DNA from: Paenibacillus taihuensis
GTDB lineage: Bacteria; Bacillota; Bacilli; Paenibacillales; Paenibacillaceae
Direction: 5' to 3'
Assembly: GCF_003386535.1 (NCBI RefSeq)
Contig: NZ_QTTN01000011.1
Span: 62,001-126,000 of the forward strand
Length of the DNA stretch: 64,000 bases
Shown here: positions 53,738-62,714 of the stretch, one piece after another
How the letters are laid out: every line of letters begins with the position of its first letter
How positions within the stretch are numbered: the stretch's first letter is position 1
Program-made: the position numbers and the translations under genes
Notes under the pieces: model-generated
Told to the model about the DNA's origin: nothing
Seen by the model: the letters and a program-made list of their open reading frames with translations, nothing else
Database searches by the model: none

Positions 53738-54802
53738 CTATACCCCCTCGGCTGCGTGCGATTCAAAGCTGATCGCCTGATGCGTGCGCGCACTTTCGTA
53801 GGCGGAGAACGTTAAACGCAGCGTACGCAAATTGTCTTCGCCGCTCGTCTGGAACGGCTCGCCTGACTCCATGCATTGGATAAAATGTGACGATAACCGG
53901 TAATGGCTCTCCTCGTGATCCAGATCGGTTGGCCCGGAAATCACTCTTTTGCCACCGTTATTATCAATGATTGCGATGCTGCCGTCGCCATACAGCTTCA
54001 GCGTTGCCCGGTCGCCGTCAATGACGAACTGCTCGACATGATGCGCCAGAACGATGTCCGGCTCAAGTGCTCCATGCAGCTCTCGGCGAGTTGCCCAGCT
54101 CATATCCAGAATTCCATAGAAACCGTCATGTCCGAGCGTCACAATGCCCGAATCCTCCCCGACGACATGCGGACTGTTGTGCTGAAGCTCCGCATACAGC
54201 CGCTTCGGCTCGCCAAGCAGGAACCGCCAGGTATCGAACCAGTGCACGCCCATCTCATAGAAGAGAAGGCGCGGCATCTGCGCCAAGAACGGCTGCGGCA
54301 GCTTCATATCCGGCGACATCCGCATCGTAAAATAATCCGAATGCAAATAACGCGCCGCCAGCACGCGGCCAAGCTCGCCCTCATCCAGCACCCGCTTCAT
54401 CGTCTGGAAGATCGACAGCCAGCGCCAATTCTCCGTCACCATCAGGCGTACGCCTGCATCAGCTGCTGCCTGTACCATTCGCTGGGCTTCCTCATACGAC
54501 TCGGCAAAAGGCTTTTGGCACAGCACATGCTTCCCTGCCTTAACCGCCATCTCGACAAATGCCGGATGCGTCTCCGGTCCTGTCACAATATCGACGACAT
54601 CGATATCCGCCTGCTCCAGCATTTCCTCAGGCGTTCCGTACAGCTGAGTCTCAGGGACGCCGTAACGGCGCGCCTTCTCGACCATTTTGTCTCGGCTTCG
54701 GTTGCACAGTGCGGCAATTTTCACATTCGGAATGCGGCTCCAAGCTTGCAGATGCTTTTCCGACCAGTATCCTGTCCCAACAAGTCCAATTCTCCAAACC
54801 AT
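53738..54802 (-). CDS. Gfo/Idh/MocA-family dehydrogenase (D-apiose dehydrogenase candidate)
   Basis: 354 aa. The Rossmann start is VWRIGLVGTGYWSEKHLQAW, the catalytic motif VLCQKPFAES (CEKP-like with Gln), then LMVTENWRWLSIFQTMK. The ENWRW motif after the Rossmann fold and GVHWFDTWRFLLGEP recall D-apiose dehydrogenase (ApsD). This enzyme oxidises D-apiose to D-apionolactone, which the ApnL-like protein at the operon end could open. The ATG at 54802 has GGGAGGAG; the longer frame to 54946 is unsupported. It is the first gene of the operon. Confidence 0.7.
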   Translation of the reverse strand: MVWRIGLVGTGYWSEKHLQAWSRIPNVKIAALCNRSRDKMVEKARRYGVPETQLYGTPEEMLEQADIDVVDIVTGPETHPAFVEMAVKAGKHVLCQKPFAESYEEAQRMVQAAADAGVRLMVTENWRWLSIFQTMKRVLDEGELGRVLAARYLHSDYFTMRMSPDMKLPQPFLAQMPRLLFYEMGVHWFDTWRFLLGEPKRLYAELQHNSPHVVGEDSGIVTLGHDGFYGILDMSWATRRELHGALEPDIVLAHHVEQFVIDGDRATLKLYGDGSIAIIDNNGGKRVISGPTDLDHEESHYRLSSHFIQCMESGEPFQTSGEDNLRTLRLTFSAYESARTHQAISFESHAAEGV

Positions 54803-54912
54803 CTTCTTTCGCTCCTCCCTTTGTACGTCACTGCATGCAAGCTCAGCCATGTTGAAGCATGGACAACCGCGCGGCTGCACCCGCATTTCTTGCAATCTTC
54901 CTTCGCATTTAT

Positions 54913-54946
54913 AAATACATAAAGTATTTATATTGTATACATTCAA
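54913..54946 (-). promoter_or_regulatory. Promoter and palindromes before the apiose-like operon
   Basis: On the minus strand TTGAAT (54946-54941), 17-bp spacer, TTTATG (54923-54918). The palindrome AAATAC...GTATTT (54913-54929) covers the -10. TTGTATACA (54933-54941), a GntR-type half-dyad, lies beside the -35. No regulator gene is in the operon. Confidence 0.4.
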
Positions 54947-55009
54947 TACATATTTGTATTTCCCTTCACGAGAATTGTTTTTTTATAAATATATGAATCG
55001 GTTTGATAG

Positions 55010-55297
55010 CTATGCTATCTGTCTGGCCGGGCAGGCCCGCAGAGCGAGCCGATTGTTGATGCCATCCTGGATGAGCTTGGATTGTCGTCGCTCATCGAGG
55101 CTCCGGCCGAGGTTGAATTTGGCATTCGGGCATCTGAGGGCGATCGGGCTGCTGCTTATGCGTTTCTATTGAACTATTCCAAGCAGCCGGCTACGGTTCA
55201 GGTGAAGCAAGCCGCCAGGGATATCCTGACAGGCTCGCCCGTTGACGGTGTTGTCGAGCTGCCTGCTTATGGCGTTACGATATTGGAGCTGCTGTAA
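55010..55297 (+). pseudogene. C-terminal remnant of a GH42 beta-galactosidase
   Basis: The frame from about 55010 encodes EPIVDAILDELGLSSLIEAP, then YAFLLNYSKQPATVQV, ARDILTGSPVDGVVELPAYG and VTILELL, the last domain of GH42 beta-galactosidases. The catalytic barrel and trimerisation domains are absent upstream (the region before it is AT-rich spacer). It is the leftover of a deleted plus-strand gene. Confidence 0.75.
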
Positions 55298-55300
55298 TAA

Positions 55301-55342
55301 GAAGACCCCGCGGGAAACGTTCCTTTCCCGCGGGGTCTTCTG
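55301..55342. terminator. Bidirectional terminator
   Basis: Perfect 18-bp stem AGAAGACCCCGCGGGAAA with complement at 55325-55342 and a 6-nt loop, directly after the M17 peptidase stop and the GH42 remnant. Confidence 0.85.
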
Positions 55343-56794
55343 CTATTGCATCAAGTATGAAGCTAATAATCGAACACCCCAACCGGTCGCTCCGGCGGCA
55401 AGCTGACCTTTGGCGGAAGAGCAATCCTTCGGGCCGTTCATATCGATATGCGCCCATTCGAGAGAGGGATGGACGAATTTGCGCAGAAACAGCGCCGCCA
55501 TAATAGCTCCGCCTCCGTTCCCGCTGCTGATGTTGGAGGTGTCGGCATAGTCGCTCGACAGATAGCTCTCGTACTCATCGACAAGGGGCAGCTGCCATAC
55601 CTTCTCGCCGAATGGCTCTCCCGCATGCAATAATGACTGCACTAGCTCCTCGTTGCCGAAAATACCCGCAATGCTTGTACCGAGCGCTCCGACGACCGAA
55701 TACGTCAGTGTCGCCATATCAATGACTTTCTCGGCTCCAAGCCGGTGCGCATGCACTAAGGCATCCGCCAATATAAGCCTGCCCTCCGAGTCGGTATTGC
55801 CAACCTGGACGGCGACGCCATTCGCATAACGGATGACTTCGCCCGGCAGCATCGAGCGGTCGGAAGGATTGTTCTCCGCCGAAGGAACGAGCACGATTAC
55901 GTTTGCTGCTGCGGCGCTGCGAACGAGAACATCGAGCGCTCCCAGCACGCCTGCAGCTCCTGCCATATCCATGCGCATGTCGCTGATGTCGTTGTCTCGC
56001 TTGAGGCTAATGCCGCCGGTATCGAACGTAATGCCTTTGCCGATCAATGCAACAAGCGGCTTCGACGCATCCGTGCAATACCGAAGCTCTATGAACACCG
56101 GCGGATGAATGCTTCCTTTGCCGACCGCAGCAACGCCTGTGAATCCGCGCTTCTGCAGCTCCTCACCTTCATATACCGATACTTGAACCGGTGTGCCTGC
56201 GAAACGCTGCAAGGTTCTAGCCGCCAAGTCGCGAGGCCGCAGGTAATTAGGCGGTTCATTCGTCAGGTCTCGTGCCCACATCGTACTCTCCGCGCGTATC
56301 TGCCCGAGATCGATGGCCTGCCTAAGCTCCTCCAAGATCTCGCAATCAAAGTAGATATCCACGTCTATGCGCTCTGTCTTCTTGGATTTATAGGCATCGA
56401 ACGCGTATGTGCCAAGCAGCGAGCCTTCAACCCAAGCGGCAAGCATGTCAGGCAGCAAGCTGGACAAGCCCGGTGAAGGCAGGCACTGCAGCGCTTCGAA
56501 GGATACGAGAGCCGTTCCTTGTTTATCCTTGAAGAGCGCTCGTCCCGCATTTCCCGCAGCATCCCGAACGAGAGAAGGCTGGAATTTCTCTGCTTCGCCG
56601 AGCCCAACGAGCAGCAGATTAGGCTCTCCGTTCCGGCTGTAGAACCACGTCACGGTCCCGTTTGAACCCATATACGGCAGAAGCGCTGCATGCCGCAGCG
56701 CTTCTATCTTCTGTGCGAGCTCCGCTGCGCTTTGCGTGAAGCATGGCAAAATGATCGTCTGCACCGCCGCATTGCGGCTCATTTCGAATTTCAT
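55343..56794 (-). CDS. pepA: Leucyl aminopeptidase, M17 family
   Basis: 483 aa. The active-site lysine and zinc ligands are visible: GKGITFDTGGISLK, ISDMRMDMAGAAGVLGAL, NTDSEGRLILADAL (the family's NTDAEGRL) and the C-terminal WAHIDMNGP. It removes N-terminal residues from peptides in the cytoplasm with two metal ions. It is the last gene of a minus-strand sugar operon, which is an odd place for a peptidase. The ATG overlaps no other gene, and a terminator follows. Confidence 0.9.
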   Translation of the reverse strand: MKFEMSRNAAVQTIILPCFTQSAAELAQKIEALRHAALLPYMGSNGTVTWFYSRNGEPNLLLVGLGEAEKFQPSLVRDAAGNAGRALFKDKQGTALVSFEALQCLPSPGLSSLLPDMLAAWVEGSLLGTYAFDAYKSKKTERIDVDIYFDCEILEELRQAIDLGQIRAESTMWARDLTNEPPNYLRPRDLAARTLQRFAGTPVQVSVYEGEELQKRGFTGVAAVGKGSIHPPVFIELRYCTDASKPLVALIGKGITFDTGGISLKRDNDISDMRMDMAGAAGVLGALDVLVRSAAAANVIVLVPSAENNPSDRSMLPGEVIRYANGVAVQVGNTDSEGRLILADALVHAHRLGAEKVIDMATLTYSVVGALGTSIAGIFGNEELVQSLLHAGEPFGEKVWQLPLVDEYESYLSSDYADTSNISSGNGGGAIMAALFLRKFVHPSLEWAHIDMNGPKDCSSAKGQLAAGATGWGVRLLASYLMQ

Positions 56795-56822
56795 CGCAAG
56801 CCCTCCATCCGCCGATTTTTCG

Positions 56823-57776
56823 CTACGCCGTTTCCCAACTATCAGTCGTACAGCCGCTCTTCTCGGAGATAAACCGTTCCAATGCGATCCGGTCAGGTGT
56901 TCCCGTGCTGCCTCCGGCCTTCGAGACCGACATCGCGCCGCAAGCGTTGCCGTATAACAAGCATTGTTCGGCAGGCTTCCCGGTTAAGAAGCCGTACATA
57001 TAACCGGCATTGAACGAATCCCCCGCGCCTGTCGTATCGACGACCGGCACTTGAAAGCCAGAACGGAACTTAAGCTTGCCGTCGATCGCCGCAACGGCTC
57101 CCGCTGCTCCTAATTTAATGACGATATGGCGCGCATACTGTGTGCAATGCCGCACGATGTCCTGTATATCGGCAAGCCCCGTATAATGCGCGGCTTCCAC
57201 TTCATTCATGAAGAATACGTCCACTGCGCCCATTAATTCAAAAATGCCGGAGAACCATTCGCCGGTCTCATCCCATCCGACATCGATTGAAGTTGTGACG
57301 CCGAGTGCTCTGATTTCCCGCACTGCATTCATATATTCGGCATGGTTCCGCCTGCCCCGGTAGCCCGTCAGATGCACGTGCTTCGCCATTGCGACGCTGT
57401 CCATCTGGAGCTGCTTCAAGCTCAGCTCGGCGTTTGAACCCAGATATGAAATAAAGGAGCGGTCATTCTCCGGGTTGATCGCAATCGATATCCCCGTACC
57501 TATGCTGCTGCTCAAGATGTAGCTGGTATCGATTCCATAGGAATCAAAATGATCTCGTACATACTGTCCGAAACCATCTTTGCCCAGTATGCCGTTAAAA
57601 GCCAGTCTTAGCCCCAGCTTCGCCAGAGCCATACTGAACAAGGCAGCCCCGCCGCCTACATGAACGGACATATTGCGGACGAATACTTCTTGTCCCGGCT
57701 TAGGCAGCTCGCTCATTCCGGCAACAACCAGATCGATGTTAGCATCGCCTATGACAATCGCATCGTATTTCTTCAT
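56823..57776 (-). CDS. PfkB-family carbohydrate kinase
   Basis: 317 aa. The N-terminal GDANIDLVV and the sugar-binding GGGAALFSMALAKLG, then the C-terminal signature VVDTTGAGDSFNAGYMYGF with the catalytic Asp. It phosphorylates a sugar or nucleoside. The ATG at 57776 gives a canonical MKKYDAIVIGDANIDL start. It lies 52 bp downstream of a LacI regulator and may phosphorylate the sugar imported by the Lpl-type transporter. Confidence 0.9.
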   Translation of the reverse strand: MKKYDAIVIGDANIDLVVAGMSELPKPGQEVFVRNMSVHVGGGAALFSMALAKLGLRLAFNGILGKDGFGQYVRDHFDSYGIDTSYILSSSIGTGISIAINPENDRSFISYLGSNAELSLKQLQMDSVAMAKHVHLTGYRGRRNHAEYMNAVREIRALGVTTSIDVGWDETGEWFSGIFELMGAVDVFFMNEVEAAHYTGLADIQDIVRHCTQYARHIVIKLGAAGAVAAIDGKLKFRSGFQVPVVDTTGAGDSFNAGYMYGFLTGKPAEQCLLYGNACGAMSVSKAGGSTGTPDRIALERFISEKSGCTTDSWETA

Positions 57777-57828
57777 AGCGCCCTCATCTTTCGTCTCATC
57801 CAAAGTATAGGTCTGCCTCTTATGCTAA

Positions 57829-58842
57829 CTATTGCTTGCCTCTTGCCATGCAGCTCTCTCGCGAAACCAACCGGTGCTCCAGAATAATATCGCGATCCGG
57901 CACTTCGCCGGTCTCCACCTGCTTCAACAGCACTTGCATCGTTACTTTGCCCATCTCTTGAATAGGCTGTTCCATCGAGGTCAACGTCGGACGAGTCAAT
58001 TCGGTCAGTTGGCTTCCGTCGAAGCCCATAACCGATATATCCTCGGGTACGCGCAGACCGTTATCGCGGATACAGTTCATGGCGCCAACCGCCATATCGT
58101 CGCTCACTGCAAACACAGCCGTCGGGAGATTCTTCACCCGCAGCAGCTCCTTCATCTGCTCATATCCGCTCTTCACCTTATAGTCGCCGAAGCGGATATA
58201 TTCGTGGACGATCCGGATTCCGCCACCTGTCAGAGCGTTACGGTAGCCGCTGTAACGGTTCTGTCCGGAAGTGATATCTCTCATGTCCCCGCCGATGAAA
58301 CCGATCGCCTCATGGCCAAGTCCGATGAGATAATTCGTCGCATCGTACGCAGCCTTGTAGTCGTCGACAATGACCGATACGAACTGCTGATCGATCGGCT
58401 TCACGCTTGAGAAAATCACCGGAATTTTCATCTTATGGATGATTCCGCGAATCTCGTCATTGATTTTCTCATGCATGATAATGATGCCTTCTACCCGCAT
58501 TTCCTGAAAGACATTCAGATATTTCTGTTCTTTATCGATATCCTCGCTAATATTGCACACGAGCAAATTATAGTCGTTATCACTCGCCGCCTCTTCGATG
58601 CTGCTGAGAATGGTCGCATAGAAGCTCGATGTAATGTCAGGCACGATGACGCCGATCAGGTTCGTTTTGTTACGCACCAAACTACGGGCAATATGGCTTG
58701 GAGCATATCCCAACTCTTCGATGGCTAGGTTCACGCGCCGCTTGAGATCATCCTTCACATACTTCTCGCCGTTTAACACGCGGGATACGGTTGTAACCGA
58801 AACGCCCGCCAGGCGTGCCACGTCTTTTATTTTGGGCTGCAT
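57829..58842 (-). CDS. LacI-family transcriptional regulator
   Basis: 337 aa. The helix-turn-helix is [27 protein letters not shown], the hinge YAPSHIARSL, and the effector domain runs LIGVIVPDITSSFYATILSS to PEDISVMGFDGSQ. It should repress the transporter and PfkB/PHP genes. Three TGGTAACG-type operators lie before the permease and binding-protein genes (62701-63798), the strongest link to a target. The inducer is unknown. Confidence 0.92.
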   Translation of the reverse strand: MQPKIKDVARLAGVSVTTVSRVLNGEKYVKDDLKRRVNLAIEELGYAPSHIARSLVRNKTNLIGVIVPDITSSFYATILSSIEEAASDNDYNLLVCNISEDIDKEQKYLNVFQEMRVEGIIIMHEKINDEIRGIIHKMKIPVIFSSVKPIDQQFVSVIVDDYKAAYDATNYLIGLGHEAIGFIGGDMRDITSGQNRYSGYRNALTGGGIRIVHEYIRFGDYKVKSGYEQMKELLRVKNLPTAVFAVSDDMAVGAMNCIRDNGLRVPEDISVMGFDGSQLTELTRPTLTSMEQPIQEMGKVTMQVLLKQVETGEVPDRDIILEHRLVSRESCMARGKQ

Positions 58843-58936
58843 CTAACTCACCTACTTTACTAATATTTCGTAAAAAGACCGTTCGACATCAATGCTCCAA
58901 TCCCTCTAATCGGATCGGATTATTCACTGAAATTCA

Positions 58937-59821
58937 CTAGTTAACGAAGAGCGGTTGAGAAAAGGCCGCATATCCGCCCTCCAGATAAGCAGCAATTCGC
59001 ACATAGCCTTCATCGCCTTGGCACTCGTAAACGGCTTGACTAATGCGGCCTGTTACTTCCTTGAGCACCTTGCCATCTCGACCGAAGAAAGTAACATACT
59101 TGTACATCTTATCGAGCAGCTCATTCGAGCGAAGATCAACTACAATCGTGCTGCCCTCTGCCTGGATACGGTCAAAGCCATAGCCAGTCGAAACATAGAA
59201 GTCGCCCTGCTTAATGGAGGCAAGAATCGCTTCTTTCGTATTTTCCTCCGCCTGAACTACATTCCAAGCCCGCTTCTCCTGCCCATACACATGCGAGTCA
59301 TCGTTGCCGAAACCCCACACCTTCCGCCCTGCGGATAGCAGCGCATCCCATTTGTCGAAGGCAATATCGTACTCCGGATTGCCGTCGCCATTGTAGACTT
59401 CAATCCCGATGCAGCGCTCCATCCGCATCATGTCTTCCATCTTCCAGAACTGCGAGAAGAAGCGGTTCGGGTGAACAAGCACCGAGAAGCCCCCGTTATC
59501 GATAGTCATATCCGCAAGCCGCTGATAGTTCTCAATCGTAAATGCATTGCTGTACCCATCCAGCAGCGACCCCGGGGGATTCACAAGCAGCATGTGCGTT
59601 TGCGGACTACTGACTTCGATCGCTTCGAATACGTTCTTAATCTGCCGCTCGCCCTCATGCTTCGTTATGATATCGTGATCGGAAATGCCCAGAAAATCAT
59701 AGCCGGCATACATCTTGTACACGGTTTCGAGCGGGAACCAGCCGTCGCTGTTCGTCGTATGATTGTGGAAGCTCCCCTTCCACCATTGCCCCTTATTCGA
59801 GTAACCATTCTCAATGCGCAT
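58937..59821 (-). CDS. PHP-domain protein
   Basis: 294 aa. Metal-binding motifs of the PHP phosphoesterase fold: GSFHNHTTNSDGWFPL (HNHT, about residue 18), FLGISDHDIITKHEG, VLVHPNRFF and GFGNDDSHVYGQE. The C-terminal about 80 residues add a beta domain. PHP proteins hydrolyse phosphoesters, but stand-alone ones often have unknown substrates. It lies between the permease and the LacI gene, probably in the transporter operon. Start ATG 59821; an ATG at 59833 overlaps the SD. Confidence 0.8.
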   Translation of the reverse strand: MRIENGYSNKGQWWKGSFHNHTTNSDGWFPLETVYKMYAGYDFLGISDHDIITKHEGERQIKNVFEAIEVSSPQTHMLLVNPPGSLLDGYSNAFTIENYQRLADMTIDNGGFSVLVHPNRFFSQFWKMEDMMRMERCIGIEVYNGDGNPEYDIAFDKWDALLSAGRKVWGFGNDDSHVYGQEKRAWNVVQAEENTKEAILASIKQGDFYVSTGYGFDRIQAEGSTIVVDLRSNELLDKMYKYVTFFGRDGKVLKEVTGRISQAVYECQGDEGYVRIAAYLEGGYAAFSQPLFVN

Positions 59822-59842
59822 GCGTAAGCCCATCCCCTCGTG

Positions 59843-60751
59843 CTATTCTTTCATCGAACCGATCATAACGCCTTTGGCAAAATAACGCTGAACAAACGGA
59901 TAAATGATAATAATCGGAACCACGACGACAATGATGGTCGCCATCTTAAGCGAGTTTCCGGTGATTTGGATTTTATCCAGCAGCTGATACCTGGTCGAAC
60001 CTGCAGCCTGATTCAAGGTGTCGCGCATCGCTTCGGCGCTTGTCAGCATTTCCTGAAGCAGCGTGGACATCGGGCGAAGGCTTGCCTTGCGAACGAAGAA
60101 CGCGCCGGTGAACCAATCGTTCCAATGGCCGACGGCCGTGAACAATCCGATAACCGCAATGACAGGTCGGCTGAGCGGCATAATGACCCGCATGAAAATC
60201 GACAAATCATTATAGCCGTCGATTCTAGCCGACTCTTCCAAGCTCGGGTGAATCTGCTGAAAGAATGTTCGGAAGATGATCAAGTTCCATGCGCTGTATA
60301 AACTCGGGATGATATAAACCCAGATTGTATTGGTCAAGTGAAGATTGGACAGCAGCATATAGAAGGGGATCGTCCCGCCGCCAAACAGCATCGTAAAGAA
60401 AATAATCATCATAAAGAACTTTCCGCCAGGAAGCGTCTTGCTCTTCAGTGCATATGCGGCCATCGCCGTCAGCAGGACGCTCGAAATCGTGCCTACAATG
60501 GTACGGAATAACGAAACTCCGAACGCTGTAGCGATATTGGAAGCTTCGAACACTTTCTTGAAGTTCTCCATCGTCCACATACGAGGCAAGAAATAGATTC
60601 CGCCTCTCTCCGCATCCTTGCCGGGATTGAACGCCAATGCGAATATATTGAGAAATGGAAGAATAACCGATAGGCATAGAAACGTGATAATGATGATGTT
60701 TACAACTCGAAAGATTCGTTCGCCCGCGCTTAACTTATAAAAATCATTCAC
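59843..60751 (-). CDS. Carbohydrate ABC permease (LplC/YtcP type)
   Basis: 302 aa with six membrane segments. The EAA loop is LEESARIDGYNDLSIFMRVIMP. The tail KGVMIGSMKE is typical of LplC/YtcP permeases. It forms a transporter with the permease at 62709-63683 and the binding protein at 60862-62625; the ATPase is missing and probably shared. Confidence 0.92.
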   Translation of the reverse strand: MNDFYKLSAGERIFRVVNIIIITFLCLSVILPFLNIFALAFNPGKDAERGGIYFLPRMWTMENFKKVFEASNIATAFGVSLFRTIVGTISSVLLTAMAAYALKSKTLPGGKFFMMIIFFTMLFGGGTIPFYMLLSNLHLTNTIWVYIIPSLYSAWNLIIFRTFFQQIHPSLEESARIDGYNDLSIFMRVIMPLSRPVIAVIGLFTAVGHWNDWFTGAFFVRKASLRPMSTLLQEMLTSAEAMRDTLNQAAGSTRYQLLDKIQITGNSLKMATIIVVVVPIIIIYPFVQRYFAKGVMIGSMKE

Positions 60752-60796
60752 CGCGTAATCCCTCCATTGACGAGCAATATGGATCCGGAATAGAAC

Positions 60797-60829
60797 GGCG
60801 GCTTCATCCGGAATGCGGACGAAACCGCC
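60797..60829 (-). terminator. Stem-loop between binding-protein and permease genes
   Basis: GGCGGCTTCATCCG / CGGACGAAACCGCC (two G-T pairs) with a 5-nt loop. Only a weak T-run follows, so it is probably an RNA-stabilising or partial-termination hairpin that keeps the binding protein at higher level. Confidence 0.5.
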
Positions 60830-60861
60830 TGACTCTATTCATTCTAAGGGCGTATGGATTG

Positions 60862-62625
60862 TTATAGCTTCACTTTCGTCTTCGGATCCGCATTCTTGTC
60901 TTTCAGCATCTTCAAGTAGTCGTCGAGGCCTGCAGCCTTCAGCTGTTTCAATGCGCTATCGAGGATTTTCTTCGCTTGATCCAAGTCTTTCGCATAGTAA
61001 GCTTGAACTAAGCTGTCATTATAATTGTCCATCGCTGTCTTCAAATCAGTGCCGCTTGCAAACTCTCCAAGGAAAGCGGTCGGCTGATAGGCGTCAACGA
61101 CAAGGGCATCCTTGTTTTTCTGATCAAGGCCGTAGTATTCGGCAATTTTCTCAACCGCCGGGAACTGATTCGCATTGGCATTATCGCCGTAATTCGCTTC
61201 ACCGAAGTCCGCCAGATTATCGTTGTCCGTGCTACCGAGAATATCGCCCCAGTTGTTGCCTACGCCTGCGAATCCAAGCGCCTTCGCCGCGTTCGGATCT
61301 TTGGCCTTCAAGTCAAGAACCTCCTGCTTCACAACAGGGTTGCCTTTGGCATCAAGCGTGTAATCGCGGCCTTCGATGCCGTATTTCCACAGCAGCTTGC
61401 CTTGACGGCTTGCGAGCCAATCCGCAAACTTCACGATATCCTCTGGATTCTTGGTCGTTGAAGGAATTGCCCATGCGGAGTAACCGGTTTTGAAGTCCAG
61501 TACCTTCTGGTTAGAACCGTCCACTTTGTTAATCGGACCAATCGGCTCATAACGCAGGCTCTGTTCGAAGTCCTGATAGCTGTGCATATCCGCAACAATA
61601 CCCCACGAACCGTTAATCGCGCCTTCTGTCGCCCGGCTCTCATCCATCGTGAAGAACTCCGGATGGAGCAGCTTTTCTTTCAGAAGCTTCTGGACGTACT
61701 CAACCTTCTTGATTGCGTAATCCGTCTCTGCTTCGTGCAGAATGTTGCCGTCCTTATCTGCTTTGATGCGCTGGTCTGTTGCTCCCCACTCCAAATCGTC
61801 GAAGAGCGCTCCAACCTCTTGCCCGCCCCAGTAACGAGGTCCGATCGGCGTTACAGGCGCGCCGTTATCGTCTTTAAAGTTACCTGCCTTAATCTTCTTC
61901 GCTAGATCGTACAATTGGTCGGTGGTCGTAATCGTACGCGGATCCACTCCGAGCGCATCTGCGATGTCTTTACGGATGTACGGCCCGCCGACACCTCTCC
62001 ATGTTACTTGGCCGCCATTACGGTCGATGTTCATATGCGTGAAGTAGGCCGATCCGTTAAACTCCGGCCGGAACATAACGCCGTACTGCGTATCTGCCGG
62101 AAGGAAGCCGTCCTGCAAATATTTGCTGAACACTTTCGTATCTTTATAGAGCGGAGCTAAATCCGTGAACATTCCCTCGCGCGCTGCCTTAAGAACGACA
62201 GGCATCTCAGGACGTCCGCTGTTGTTCAAATAAAAGGCGACGAAATCAGGAAGGTCGCCCGCCGCAAGGCCGGCAATCAGACCGTCGATGGAGTGGTCCG
62301 CCTTCATCAGCTCGATCTCAAAATCAATGCCTGTTTCCTTCTTGATTTCAGCTTTGATATCTGGGTTCATATCCTCGGTATAATCATCTGAATCCATGAA
62401 AATAAGACCTTTGAGCTTGCGGTCAGCGATCCATGAAGCCGGTTTGCCGTCAGTGGAGTTTGAAGCGGTAGCATTTGTAGCAGCTGCATTGTTGGTTGTC
62501 GCATTCTTACTGTTCGAACCTTCATCCTTGCTCGCATCGTTCGTGCTGTTGTTGCCTGCGCAGCCGGACAATAGCATAGAAACCATGACAGGAAGAGTCA
62601 GAACCTTTAACCATTTTCTGCTCAT
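60862..62625 (-). CDS. Extracellular sugar-binding lipoprotein (LplA/YtcQ type)
   Basis: 587 aa, long as usual for the LplA/YtcQ group. Lipobox LLSGCAGN puts the lipidated Cys at residue 22, followed by a Ser/Asn/Thr-rich linker. The body has LKGLIFMDSDDYTEDMNPDI, GNDNLADFGEANYGD-like and RYWGGQEVGALFDDLEWGATD motifs. It binds an oligosaccharide or uronate-type ligand for the two permeases around it. An operator copy lies 76 bp upstream. Confidence 0.92.
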   Translation of the reverse strand: MSRKWLKVLTLPVMVSMLLSGCAGNNSTNDASKDEGSNSKNATTNNAAATNATASNSTDGKPASWIADRKLKGLIFMDSDDYTEDMNPDIKAEIKKETGIDFEIELMKADHSIDGLIAGLAAGDLPDFVAFYLNNSGRPEMPVVLKAAREGMFTDLAPLYKDTKVFSKYLQDGFLPADTQYGVMFRPEFNGSAYFTHMNIDRNGGQVTWRGVGGPYIRKDIADALGVDPRTITTTDQLYDLAKKIKAGNFKDDNGAPVTPIGPRYWGGQEVGALFDDLEWGATDQRIKADKDGNILHEAETDYAIKKVEYVQKLLKEKLLHPEFFTMDESRATEGAINGSWGIVADMHSYQDFEQSLRYEPIGPINKVDGSNQKVLDFKTGYSAWAIPSTTKNPEDIVKFADWLASRQGKLLWKYGIEGRDYTLDAKGNPVVKQEVLDLKAKDPNAAKALGFAGVGNNWGDILGSTDNDNLADFGEANYGDNANANQFPAVEKIAEYYGLDQKNKDALVVDAYQPTAFLGEFASGTDLKTAMDNYNDSLVQAYYAKDLDQAKKILDSALKQLKAAGLDDYLKMLKDKNADPKTKVKL

Positions 62626-62700
62626 GCGTTTTACCCCTTTTGATCAATTTTTATGAATACGCCAATGACGTCTCCACCTTGATTAATGACTTCATAGATA

Positions 62701-62714
62701 TGGTATCGTTACCA
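62701..62714. promoter_or_regulatory. LacI-type operator, copy 3
   Basis: TGGTATCGTTACCA, a 14-bp near-perfect dyad overlapping the permease stop and upstream of the binding-protein gene. It shares TGGTA/TTACCA with the copies at 63.7 kb. Confidence 0.55.

Noticed and set aside
54594-54922. Extension of the Gfo/Idh gene to 54946 or a plus-strand gene over its 5' end
   Set aside because: The ATG at 54802 has a strong SD and starts exactly at the Rossmann motif; the extension has neither.
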